Source of the DNA: Marinobacter sp. LA51 | GTDB lineage: Bacteria > Pseudomonadota > Gammaproteobacteria > Pseudomonadales > Oleiphilaceae | Direction of reading: 5' to 3' | Assembly (NCBI RefSeq): GCF_030297175.1 | Contig: NZ_AP028070.1 | Coordinates: 3,038,001-3,102,000, forward strand | DNA: 64,000 bases | Part shown: positions 17,599 through 24,658 of the stretch, piece after piece | Position numbering within the stretch: the stretch's first letter is position 1 | Layout: every line of letters starts with the position of its first letter | The notes under the pieces: model-generated | The model's input: the letters and a program-made list of their open reading frames with translations, nothing else | Database searches by the model: none | Told to the model about the DNA's origin: nothing | Made by a program: the position numbers and the translations under genes

Positions 17599-18252
17599 AT
17601 GGCGTGCAGTTGTTCTCCACCCGAATCCAATTCCCCTGGGCCCGGCTTCCGGCGGGCTCTGTGGATTGCACTCTGGATCAATCTGGCGATGTTCCTCGTC
17701 GAAGGCTGGGCCAGCTTCCAGTCGGGCTCGGTATCACTGATGGCCGACGCCATCGACTTTTTTGGCGACAGCGCCAACTATGTGCTGTCCCTGAGCGTAT
17801 TGTCCATGGGGCTGGCCTGGCGTGGGCGGGCAGCCATGATTAAGGGACTGACCATGGCGGTGTTCGGATTGGTGGTCTGGCTGCGCGCCATTTGGGTTGC
17901 CCAGAGCGGACTGACACCGGAACCCCTGACCATGGGCGCTGTGGGTTTTCTGGCCCTGGTCGCCAACGTCACTGTTGCCCTGATGCTATTCCGGTTTCGG
18001 AGCGGCGATTCGGACATGCGCTCAGTATGGCTATGCAGCCGCAACGACGCCATCGGCAATGTCGCAGTGATGGTTGCGGCCCTGGGCGTGTTCGGTACGG
18101 GCACCGCCTGGCCGGATCTGGCGGTGGCCGGCATCATGGGCACCCTGGCGATGACTTCCGGCATCAGTGTGATGCGTCACGCACGCAGTGACATTGCTGC
18201 CGCTCGCAGCGCCAGTCCCCAGCCGGTATCCGCGGGCACCGGCAGTCATTAG
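17599..18252 (+). CDS. Cation diffusion facilitator (CDF) family metal exporter, short form
   Basis: A 217-residue membrane protein with the CDF transmembrane domain: about six hydrophobic spans, the first site motif DAIDFFGDSANY in span II near residue 51 and the second NDAIGNVAV in span V near residue 150, whose Asp residues coordinate the transported divalent metal. The cytoplasmic C-terminal domain of full-length CDF proteins (about 300 residues) is absent; the protein ends soon after span VI. The N-terminus has a CSCSP cysteine pair that may capture soft metals. AGGAGG lies just upstream of the ATG. It is expressed from the MerR-type promoter, so efflux of Pb, Cd or Zn is likely. Its stop overlaps that of the convergent AEC gene. 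Confidence 0.82.
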   Translation: MACSCSPPESNSPGPGFRRALWIALWINLAMFLVEGWASFQSGSVSLMADAIDFFGDSANYVLSLSVLSMGLAWRGRAAMIKGLTMAVFGLVVWLRAIWVAQSGLTPEPLTMGAVGFLALVANVTVALMLFRFRSGDSDMRSVWLCSRNDAIGNVAVMVAALGVFGTGTAWPDLAVAGIMGTLAMTSGISVMRHARSDIAAARSASPQPVSAGTGSH

Positions 18253-19166
18253 AACGCGAGCGAAATCATCACCGGAATGAAGGCGAGCGCGAACAGAGTG
18301 GTGAGCAACACGGTGCCTGCCGCCTGCCTCGGCGAAATATCCAGCATGGTGGCAATGACCACCGTGTTGGCCGCAATCGGGGTAATGGAAATCAGAAAAA
18401 TGGCCTTGTGCACGGCCGGCTCGTATATGCCCAGTACGTAAGCATCCAGCCACCAGAACAGGATGGCCACCGCGGGCCAGACGACAAACTTGCCGAAGAA
18501 CGCCAGCCCGGTGAAGCGGATATTACCCGCCAGTCCCCGGAAGCTGGTGATGCTCATGCCGATGATCATCATTCCCAGGATGCTATAGGCACCCCGCAGG
18601 TTATCGAACAGCGGCTGGAACAGGTCCGGGATGCGAGCCCCGGACAGGTTCAGCAACACCGCCGCGAGGAAGGCGTACACCGATGGCAGCTTCACCACCC
18701 GCAACAGGGCGGATTTCAGGTCATGCCGGCCGCGGGCTGCCAGGTAAAAGCCTACCGAGTTTTCAAACAGGGTGGTGCCAAGCATGCACACGATGTAAAG
18801 CCCCAGACCCTCCTCGCCAAACAGCAGTAACGCCACCGGCACCCCGAAATAGCCAGTATTGCCCGAGCCCACGCACAATGGAATCAAACTGGCACTGCCG
18901 TCGGTGATCACCCTCTGCGCCAGCTTCAGCTGGACAATGCCAAGGACACAGGACAGTCCGAAGATCAGGAACGGCAGGAAAATAACTTCCGGCGACAGTG
19001 GTGCCGCCATCACTCCGGAAAACACCACCGATGGCGTGACGATGTACAGCATGATGCCGGCGATGTGCTTGCCACTGGCTTCCAGGTAGCGTCCCGCCAC
19101 CCAGCCGAGTGCGACCGTCACGTACAGGGGAATAAGCTTGAAAAACAACGCCAGTGCAGCAGCCAT
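18249..19166 (-). CDS. AEC-family transporter
   Basis: A 305-residue integral membrane protein of the auxin efflux carrier (AEC) family. About ten hydrophobic spans in two repeats are visible, with the typical crossover segment GSGNTGYFGVPVALLLFG near residues 91-108 and a second GMMIIGMSITS near 195-205. AEC proteins export or exchange organic anions such as malate or malonate, driven by the proton gradient. The substrate here is unknown. Its minus-strand transcript converges on the CDF gene with a four-base overlap of stop codons. A minus-strand terminator-like stem at 19240-19265 insulates it from upstream reading. Confidence 0.8.
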   Translation of the reverse strand: MAAALALFFKLIPLYVTVALGWVAGRYLEASGKHIAGIMLYIVTPSVVFSGVMAAPLSPEVIFLPFLIFGLSCVLGIVQLKLAQRVITDGSASLIPLCVGSGNTGYFGVPVALLLFGEEGLGLYIVCMLGTTLFENSVGFYLAARGRHDLKSALLRVVKLPSVYAFLAAVLLNLSGARIPDLFQPLFDNLRGAYSILGMMIIGMSITSFRGLAGNIRFTGLAFFGKFVVWPAVAILFWWLDAYVLGIYEPAVHKAIFLISITPIAANTVVIATMLDISPRQAAGTVLLTTLFALAFIPVMISLAF

Positions 19167-19239
19167 GAACGCTCCAGACAGGAACTATTTGAGAGACCGG
19201 GCTGGCAAGTGTACCCAGAAACGCATCAGCAATAAAAAA

Positions 19240-19265
19240 GGGCAGCAAGGAGGCCCCTGCTGCCC
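19240..19265 (-). terminator. Minus-strand intrinsic terminator without an assigned gene
   Basis: GGGCAGC pairs with GCTGCCC, extended by further pairs with one mismatch around an AGGC-type loop. On the minus strand the stem is followed directly by TTTTTTATT. This is a good intrinsic terminator for leftward transcription. The only leftward protein gene nearby, the AEC transporter, starts after it, so it ends some other transcript. Confidence 0.65.
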
Positions 19266-19449
19266 AATAATGCTTATCGCTCAACGCTTTCAATGACTTC
19301 GAAGCCGAGTAGATGAAACGTCGGCGTCCTCGAACTCAATTAGCTTACGAAAGCTTAGGGACAAACAGATCAATCTGGAATTAGATTTTTTTTATTTGTG
19401 TCATTCAAACCCCCTTAAAATGATCATAAAACGTTCACCTTAAAAGTTT

Positions 19450-19465
19450 GCGTACACTTGTACGC
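19450..19465. promoter_or_regulatory. FabR-like palindrome upstream of the PAQR gene
   Basis: GCGTACA-CT-TGTACGC is a perfect palindrome with seven-base arms. It matches the core of the FabR (YijC) operator, roughly AGCGTACA-N2-TGTACGCT. In E. coli predicted FabR sites lie before fabA, fabB and yqfA, and the gene downstream here is the yqfA-type hemolysin III/PAQR gene, 18 bases away. Such a position would block transcription when occupied. Confidence 0.72.
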
Positions 19466-19482
19466 TCAAGTATTTTACCGCC

Positions 19483-20235
19483 ATGTCGACCAACGGATAT
19501 TTTCCAATGAGCACCGAGGAAACCTCGAAAGAACGCACTACAGACTTTGCCACCGATGCCCCCGAGGCCCCCGAGGCCCCCGAGGCCCCCGAGGCCACGG
19601 TGCACCAGCGGATTGAAGAATGGCTAAACAGTGCCACCCACGGCCTGGGCGCAATCCTGAGCGTAATCGGTACGGTTGCCCTGATTGTCGGTGCCAGCCA
19701 GCTCGGCGATATCTGGAAGCTAGTCAGTTTCGCTATATTTGGCGCCTCCCTGATACTGCTTTACGTGGCATCGGCGCTGTACCACGGCGCACGCCATCCA
19801 AAGCTGAAAAGCGCTTTCAAAACCCTGGACCATTGCGCCATTTTCCTGCTGATTGCCGGCACCTACACACCATTTTTGCTGGTGAACATGCGAGGTACCG
19901 TCGGCTGGACGCTGTTTGCGGTAATCTGGTCGCTGGCGCTAACCGGCGTGGTGCTCAAGGTGATTTTCAAGAACCGATTCAAACTGGCTCGCGTGGGGAT
20001 TTATATCGCCATGGGCTGGCTGATCACCTTTGCCTCCTCAGACCTGGTCGCCAATCTGAGCGAAACCGCGCTGAATCTCACCATTGCCGGTGGCTTGGCC
20101 TACACCGTCGGTGTGGTGTTCTACCTGGCTGACCGGATTCCCTACATGCACGCTATCTGGCACCTATTTGTGATTGGTGGCAGCGCCTGCCACTTCAGCG
20201 CGATATACTTTGGCGTTCTGCCACACGTAACCTGA
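19483..20235 (+). CDS. Hemolysin III / PAQR-family membrane protein (YqfA-like)
   Basis: A 250-residue seven-span membrane protein. Family motifs are all present: NSATHGLGA near residue 51, LYHGARH near 101, DHCAIFLLIAGTYTPF near 119-134, and the C-terminal MHAIWHLFVIGGSACHF, which together give the three His and the Asp/Ser of the zinc site known from adiponectin receptors. The soluble N-terminus of about 40 residues contains four Pro-Glu-Ala repeats. Starts at 19483 and 19507 are both possible. The E. coli relative YqfA is linked to fatty acid control, and eukaryotic PAQR proteins guard membrane fluidity, so the FabR-like operator upstream fits a lipid role. The old name hemolysin should not be taken literally. 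Confidence 0.88.
   Translation: MSTNGYFPMSTEETSKERTTDFATDAPEAPEAPEAPEATVHQRIEEWLNSATHGLGAILSVIGTVALIVGASQLGDIWKLVSFAIFGASLILLYVASALYHGARHPKLKSAFKTLDHCAIFLLIAGTYTPFLLVNMRGTVGWTLFAVIWSLALTGVVLKVIFKNRFKLARVGIYIAMGWLITFASSDLVANLSETALNLTIAGGLAYTVGVVFYLADRIPYMHAIWHLFVIGGSACHFSAIYFGVLPHVT
19561..19596 (+). repeat. Four tandem 9-base repeats coding Pro-Glu-Ala
   Basis: Four perfect copies of CCCGAGGCC lie inside the N-terminal tail of the PAQR gene. The unit is nine bases, so copy-number change would keep the frame and only lengthen or shorten a cytoplasmic linker. Confidence 0.85.
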
Positions 20236-20252
20236 TCAGGAGAGACCGCACG

Positions 20253-20711
20253 ATGGCGAAGTGGTTGGTAAAATCCGAACCCTCTGAGTGCGGCATCGAA
20301 GATTTCGTGCAGTCTGCTGGCAAGTCGATCCCGTGGGACGGGGTGCGTAATTACCAGGCCAGGAATTTCCTGGCCCAGATGCGTGAGGGCGACGACGTCC
20401 TCCTGTACCACTCCAGCTGCGCCCACATCGGCATCGCGGGCCTTGTCACAGTGGTGCACAGCGCCTACCCCGACCCTACTCAGTTCGAGCCGGATTCGCC
20501 CTATTACGACCCCAAGAGCACGCCCGAGAAACCCCGTTGGCAAGCGGTGGACCTGGCCTTGGTGCGCAAACTGCCACGCCTGATTCCCTTAAAGGAACTC
20601 AAGTCCCTGCCCGGGCTGGAAGAACTGCCCCTGCTCCGCCAGGGCAGCCGCCTCTCGGTGATGCCGGTGAGCGAGAAAGAGTGGCAGATTATCCTGGGCC
20701 ATGCCGGCTAG
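20253..20711 (+). CDS. EVE domain protein
   Basis: A 152-residue protein that is almost entirely one EVE domain (MAKWLVKSEPSECGIEDF), a PUA-like fold related to YTH domains. The aromatic cage that would recognise a modified base includes Trp4, the Trp of WDGVRNYQARNF near residue 28, and later residues in DDVLLYHSSC. Bacterial single-domain EVE proteins of this length are widespread and thought to bind modified nucleotides in DNA or RNA; the ligand here is unknown. AGGAGAG precedes the ATG. It follows the PAQR gene by 17 bases, probably in one transcript, and its stop overlaps that of the convergent permease. Confidence 0.87.
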   Translation: MAKWLVKSEPSECGIEDFVQSAGKSIPWDGVRNYQARNFLAQMREGDDVLLYHSSCAHIGIAGLVTVVHSAYPDPTQFEPDSPYYDPKSTPEKPRWQAVDLALVRKLPRLIPLKELKSLPGLEELPLLRQGSRLSVMPVSEKEWQIILGHAG

Positions 20712-22093
20712 TTCTGGTTCACCGCTACCGGCTCCTCGTCCCGCTCATCGTGCGGAATCGGATCCGGACTCTTGTCCCAGCCTACCAGCGCAATAGTTGC
20801 CACCACGCCGATCAACAAGCCAATCCAGGGCTCGAAGAACGCCAGCGCCGCCCCAATCAGCACCACCGTGCCGCGCGAGGCATTATCTCGCGGAATCCCC
20901 ATTGCTATGTACGCGCAGGCAAAACCGGTCAACACCAGCGTCAGCGACAAAGCCACACCCAGCAAGGGTTTGAGGCCAGTTAGCAGCGGCAACAGGAAGA
21001 AAATAAATGGCAGGCCCATCAGGTAGTAAGAGGCCAGCCCACTGTGCAGGCTGCCCATCGCCTTCGGCCCCTGCTTCCAGCGCTGCACCACAATCACATG
21101 CACGCCGGTCCAGACCGCGCCCTGGGTCGGGAAGAACGGCGCCACAATGGCCATCACGGCGTTACGAATCGCCAGCGAGAAATGCGAACGGTTCAGATTG
21201 ATGTCAACGTGCTCGTCCTTGCGCGCGTGTAGGCCATCTCGCAGCACTTCGTTGCCGGTAACCAGGTCACCAAACAGGATGATGTAGGCAATCAGTGCCA
21301 GCGGAACACTCTGGATGAGCATCTCCTGGGACGGCCAGCCAATCATCAGCGGTGAAACCTTGGCCAGGGCGTCACCCAGGGGCGGCACCAGAATGCCCCA
21401 CTGGATATCAAAACTAACTTCACCCGCCAGCGGCCCAACCACCGCCGCGACCAGGAAACCGGGTAGCAAACCCAATGCCCCGAGCATGAAAAAGAACCTG
21501 TTACGCTCTTTCAGTTTCTGCATCGGCACCGAAAAGGTGAAGATCAGGCAGATAGCACAGGCGAGCCCGGTGGCAATCGGCTGCTCCAGCAGAAAACGCT
21601 CGGCGTCGTCGACAAACACGCGCTTGAGCGCGGCGATGGCGGCACCGAGGATGATACCGGCCTTGAGCGTGTCCGGTAGCCAGACCACAAATCGCCGGCC
21701 CAATCCGGTGATCCCAAGGAACAGAACCAGCCCCGCGAATACCAGACTGAGAGCCGTCATCGCCTGGAACCGACTAACCGGGTCTTCGTAGCCGCCGATA
21801 ACAAACGCCAGGATCAGCGGTAACGCGGGCGTAATCCAGCCGCCGGCGTAGGGTTCGCCAAAGACGATCACCGCAGAGGCAATCAATGAGGCATGAATCA
21901 TCGACAGCGCTACCGCTTCCTCAAAGCTCAGCCCGAAGAACGCGGTCATGACCGGAATCAGCGCCATACCGGTGGCGGCAGAGACAAACAGCCCCTGAAG
22001 GAATTCAGGCCAACACAGACGCGTATGGTAAAAAGGCAGGCGAAAGGTAAACGGCCCCCAGCGCCATCCGGGTAACTCGGGTCTCTCTGACAT
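20708..22093 (-). CDS. Multi-pass permease resembling NCS2/SulP-type transporters (DUF3360-like)
   Basis: A 461-residue inner-membrane protein with about twelve hydrophobic spans. The opening PGWRWGPFTFRLPFYHTRL and the following span (WPEFLQGLFVSAATGMALIP) resemble DUF3360 permeases, which share the nucleobase-cation-symporter-2/SulP architecture of two inverted seven-span repeats. FGEPYAGGWITPALPLILAF near residue 80 looks like a substrate-site segment. The charged C-terminal tail (DKSPDPIPHDERDEE) is cytoplasmic. I cannot name the substrate; xanthine, uracil or an organic or inorganic anion are possibilities. It is transcribed alone, convergent with the EVE gene, with stop codons overlapping in CTAG. 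Confidence 0.65.
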   Translation of the reverse strand: MSERPELPGWRWGPFTFRLPFYHTRLCWPEFLQGLFVSAATGMALIPVMTAFFGLSFEEAVALSMIHASLIASAVIVFGEPYAGGWITPALPLILAFVIGGYEDPVSRFQAMTALSLVFAGLVLFLGITGLGRRFVVWLPDTLKAGIILGAAIAALKRVFVDDAERFLLEQPIATGLACAICLIFTFSVPMQKLKERNRFFFMLGALGLLPGFLVAAVVGPLAGEVSFDIQWGILVPPLGDALAKVSPLMIGWPSQEMLIQSVPLALIAYIILFGDLVTGNEVLRDGLHARKDEHVDINLNRSHFSLAIRNAVMAIVAPFFPTQGAVWTGVHVIVVQRWKQGPKAMGSLHSGLASYYLMGLPFIFFLLPLLTGLKPLLGVALSLTLVLTGFACAYIAMGIPRDNASRGTVVLIGAALAFFEPWIGLLIGVVATIALVGWDKSPDPIPHDERDEEPVAVNQN

Positions 22094-22303
22094 GGGAATC
22101 CACTCGCTCTTGGTTTTATTGTTAGCGAGTTGAGTATGGAAAGGGTTTCCAGATTCCGCGAATCAATATTCCTGATCTCACTGAATAAGCGAGGTTTATT
22201 CCCTTTGAGAACTTAGCGGTTGCCGGGCCAGTCCCGCATTCAGGCTATCCAATCCTGCCGCCGCCCTTTAGAATTCCGCTCTTTCGTGAATCATCTGGAG
22301 TTG

Positions 22304-23128
22304 ATGTCAGCCATGTCATCCGAATTAAGCCCCTCCTCGGCGTCCGAGCACCTGCGCCGGATTGAGTCCAGCAAGCTGTTCCAGGGCGCTGTCATTGCCA
22401 TCATCATCCTGTCGGCGCTGACCATCGGGGCCAAGACCTACGATCTGCCACCGTGGGTAGAACAGGGCCTGACCGGCATGGACAACGCCATTACCGCGTT
22501 CTTCCTGATCGAGATTCTATTCCGCTTTGCCGCCTGCCCGGCCAAACGCCGGTTCCTGCTGGACGGCTGGAACCTGTTCGACACCATCGTCGTGATTGGC
22601 AGTCTGATTCCCCTCGACAATTCCGACGCGGTGTTGCTGGGCCGGTTGCTGCGGGTATTCCGGGTGCTGCGCCTGGTGTCGGTGGTGCCGGAGTTGCGTT
22701 TCCTGATCAATTCGCTGCTGAAGGCGATTCCGCGCATGGGCTACATCGCCCTGCTGATGTTCATCATTTTCTACATATACGCCGCCATGGGCTCAATCTT
22801 TTTCGCCAAAGTTGATCCCGAGCTATGGGGGGACGTGGCCATTGCCATGCTGACGCTGTTCCGGGTGGCCACCTTCGAAGACTGGACTGACGTCATGTAC
22901 GCCACCATGGAGCAGTATCCGCTCAGCTGGCTGTACTACCTGACCTTCATCTTCCTGACCGCATTCGTGTTTCTGAACATGATGATCGGTGCAATTCTGG
23001 AAGTGATGAGTGAGGAGCAGAACGCCGAGGAGGCTCAAAAGGCGCACGATGAGCGGGACGAAATCGTTAAGCAGCTTCACAACGTCCAGCACAAGCTGGA
23101 CGAGCTGACAGCGAAACTGGAGAAATAG
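22304..23128 (+). CDS. Bacterial voltage-gated cation channel (NaChBac/CavBac family)
   Basis: A 274-residue six-span channel subunit that should form homotetramers. The S4 voltage sensor has arginines every third residue (R114, R117, R120, R123 in GRLLRVFRVLRLVSVVPE). The pore selectivity filter reads TFEDWTD at residues 190-196. Bacterial sodium channels have TLESWS there, while the engineered calcium channel CavAb has TLDDWSD, so the acidic residues at the second and third calcium-critical positions suggest Ca2+ permeation. A C-terminal helix of about 35 residues is a coiled-coil tetramerisation bundle. The ATG at 22304 is used; the ATG at 22313 is an alternative with somewhat better spacing from GGAG. 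Confidence 0.88.
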   Translation: MSAMSSELSPSSASEHLRRIESSKLFQGAVIAIIILSALTIGAKTYDLPPWVEQGLTGMDNAITAFFLIEILFRFAACPAKRRFLLDGWNLFDTIVVIGSLIPLDNSDAVLLGRLLRVFRVLRLVSVVPELRFLINSLLKAIPRMGYIALLMFIIFYIYAAMGSIFFAKVDPELWGDVAIAMLTLFRVATFEDWTDVMYATMEQYPLSWLYYLTFIFLTAFVFLNMMIGAILEVMSEEQNAEEAQKAHDERDEIVKQLHNVQHKLDELTAKLEK

Positions 23129-23145
23129 TCGGGCTCTTGCCCGAC
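23128..23145 (+). terminator. Stem-loop after the channel gene
   Basis: GTCGGGC-TCTT-GCCCGAC is a perfect seven-pair stem that begins in the stop codon of the channel gene. No T run follows, so it is at best a weak or Rho-assisted terminator. Confidence 0.45.
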
Positions 23146-23169
23146 AGCAAGATCAGGCTCTAGCTCGAT

Positions 23170-23862
23170 TCAATGACTGTGGCCGTCCGCGTAATGATCG
23201 TCGGCCTCAGGTTCTGTCGCCTGTTTCGGCTCCTTTTCACCGTGGTGACCCGGTGCGCCGTGTGAGGATTCGCCCTGCGATGATGACCCTGCGCCCATCA
23301 TGCCATCCATGTTGCCATGGTCATGGTCATGGCCGTCGTCGGCCTTCGCCTGCATACCTTCTTCAGGCTGTGTCAGACGAGTATATTCTGACTCTGAAAG
23401 GCTGGGGAGGCGCTGGATAAACGCCGTGATTTCCCAGAGGTCCTCATCGTCATGAGTGACACCCCACGCAGGCATACCCGTCATCTTTATGCCATTTTTG
23501 ATGATCCAGAACTGCTCGGCCGGGTCAAAGCGTCCTGCCTCCGTCAGTGACGGTGGCATTGGGTTCAGTCCCTGCCTGAGCAACGTATCCTCCAGGCCCG
23601 GTTTCAGGTGGCAGGCAACGCAAAGCTGGTCATAGCCCCGAGCGCCCTGACGAATCATCTCTTCGCTGGCCAGATCGCTCGGCACATCAAGCTCTGACCC
23701 CCTCGCTTCCACCGAGTTTTTCATCGTAGTGTGCAGCGCCCACTTGCCCAAAGCGCTGTGCTCTTCCATTGCAGTCACGTTGTAGATGCCGCTGTGAATG
23801 AACGCAAAGCCGCTCAGCGCTAGCACTGCACCCGCGATCAGCACGCTGTACAAGATGCGCAT
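23170..23862 (-). CDS. Cytochrome c with His-rich tail, third gene of the copper block
   Basis: A 230-residue exported protein. An N-terminal hydrophobic segment (residues 5-22) is an uncleaved anchor or signal. The class I haem site is CVACH at residues 81-85, with the likely axial Met in KMTGMPAWG near residue 130. The last 55 residues are rich in His, Asp and Met (DDGHDHDHGNMDGMMG; DDHYADGHSH), an unusual metal-binding extension. It follows copB by 46 bases and is probably in its operon. It may pass electrons to or from the CopA oxidase or another periplasmic partner; this is inference. Mono-haem cytochromes are found near cop genes in several marine gammaproteobacteria. Confidence 0.82.
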   Translation of the reverse strand: MRILYSVLIAGAVLALSGFAFIHSGIYNVTAMEEHSALGKWALHTTMKNSVEARGSELDVPSDLASEEMIRQGARGYDQLCVACHLKPGLEDTLLRQGLNPMPPSLTEAGRFDPAEQFWIIKNGIKMTGMPAWGVTHDDEDLWEITAFIQRLPSLSESEYTRLTQPEEGMQAKADDGHDHDHGNMDGMMGAGSSSQGESSHGAPGHHGEKEPKQATEPEADDHYADGHSH

Positions 23863-23908
23863 TGTTTACCCCCGCTTGGTTTAATGTATTCAGGTTCCTC
23901 TGGGACCG

Positions 23909-24658
23909 TTAAAAAGAAAGCCTGGCACCCAGAACTGCATACCAGCTTTCAGCACCGTCGCCCTCGGCCCTCGCAAAGTCTTCCGAGTCCCCATATTTGC
24001 GCTCATGCACCACTCCGATGTAGGGAGAGAAGGAACGGTCGACCAAGTCATAACTTAACCTTAGCCCGGTTTCAGTGGACACGAGGCCTTTGCCAACCCC
24101 AATTTCGCGATCCTCACTAAAAGCCACCGTCGCATCAACCGCAGCAGCAAGAATCAACCGATTGGTCAGCAAAAGCTCGTACTCAGCGTCCAACTCTGCT
24201 GAGGAATCGCCTTCCTCGCTCACATAGAGATTCGCGTCGATTTCGAACCATTGCGGGGCAAGCCCTGTAATCCCGACAACGGCATAGGTGCGGTCGGGAC
24301 CTTCAGGCGTATCGAAACGCACTCCAGCCTTGGCATCGAAAAAATCAGATATAGGCATTTGACCGACCAGCTGATTCTCCAGTTGCTCATACGCCTGCTC
24401 GTCGATGGCGTACTCGCCTTTTGTCAGCCAGCGAACTTTCAGCTCATCGGTGCCATAGAAGACATCTCCGTTCCAGACCCCCAGCTCTTCGTCATCGTCG
24501 CTGTAGCGGTACTCAAATTCTTCAAACTGAGCGCCCCAGACTTTGAGGGGCATTTTTCGTGCGGTAGTGTCCTCAATCTGCTCCTGGGCGGAGGTAACGG
24601 TTGGCATCAGGCCCCAGCCCAATACAACCAGCGCAATCAGTGAGATTCCACGACTCAT
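23909..24658 (-). CDS. copB: Copper resistance protein CopB, short form
   Basis: A 249-residue outer-membrane protein. The signal peptide ends near TVTSAQ. The rest is the CopB barrel: VWGAQFEEFEYRYSDDDEE, GYSD-like acidic turns, WFEIDANLYVSEEGDSSAEL and a final aromatic residue (ARLSF), the classic outer-membrane signature. The Met/His-rich N-terminal repeat of Pseudomonas CopB is missing, so length is shorter than the 300-plus residues of that protein. Its start overlaps the copA stop by ATGA. CopB is needed for periplasmic copper resistance together with CopA; how the barrel acts is not settled. Confidence 0.88.
   Translation of the reverse strand: MSRGISLIALVVLGWGLMPTVTSAQEQIEDTTARKMPLKVWGAQFEEFEYRYSDDDEELGVWNGDVFYGTDELKVRWLTKGEYAIDEQAYEQLENQLVGQMPISDFFDAKAGVRFDTPEGPDRTYAVVGITGLAPQWFEIDANLYVSEEGDSSAELDAEYELLLTNRLILAAAVDATVAFSEDREIGVGKGLVSTETGLRLSYDLVDRSFSPYIGVVHERKYGDSEDFARAEGDGAESWYAVLGARLSF

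Larger units (their letters stand above)
19167..19482. other. Intergenic region between AEC and PAQR genes
   Basis: I find no convincing protein-coding gene in these 316 bases. They hold a minus-strand terminator-like stem (19240-19265), an A/T-rich stretch around 19380-19440 that may contain promoters, and a FabR-like palindrome (19450-19465). The minus-strand terminator has no protein gene upstream of it in the same direction, so a small RNA read leftward through 19265-19440 is possible but unproven. Confidence 0.5.

Noticed and set aside
22102..22130. Inverted repeat ACTCGCT...AGCGAGT between permease and channel genes
   Set aside because: Seven-base arms with a 15-base spacer match no operator I know and give no terminator; kept only as a note.
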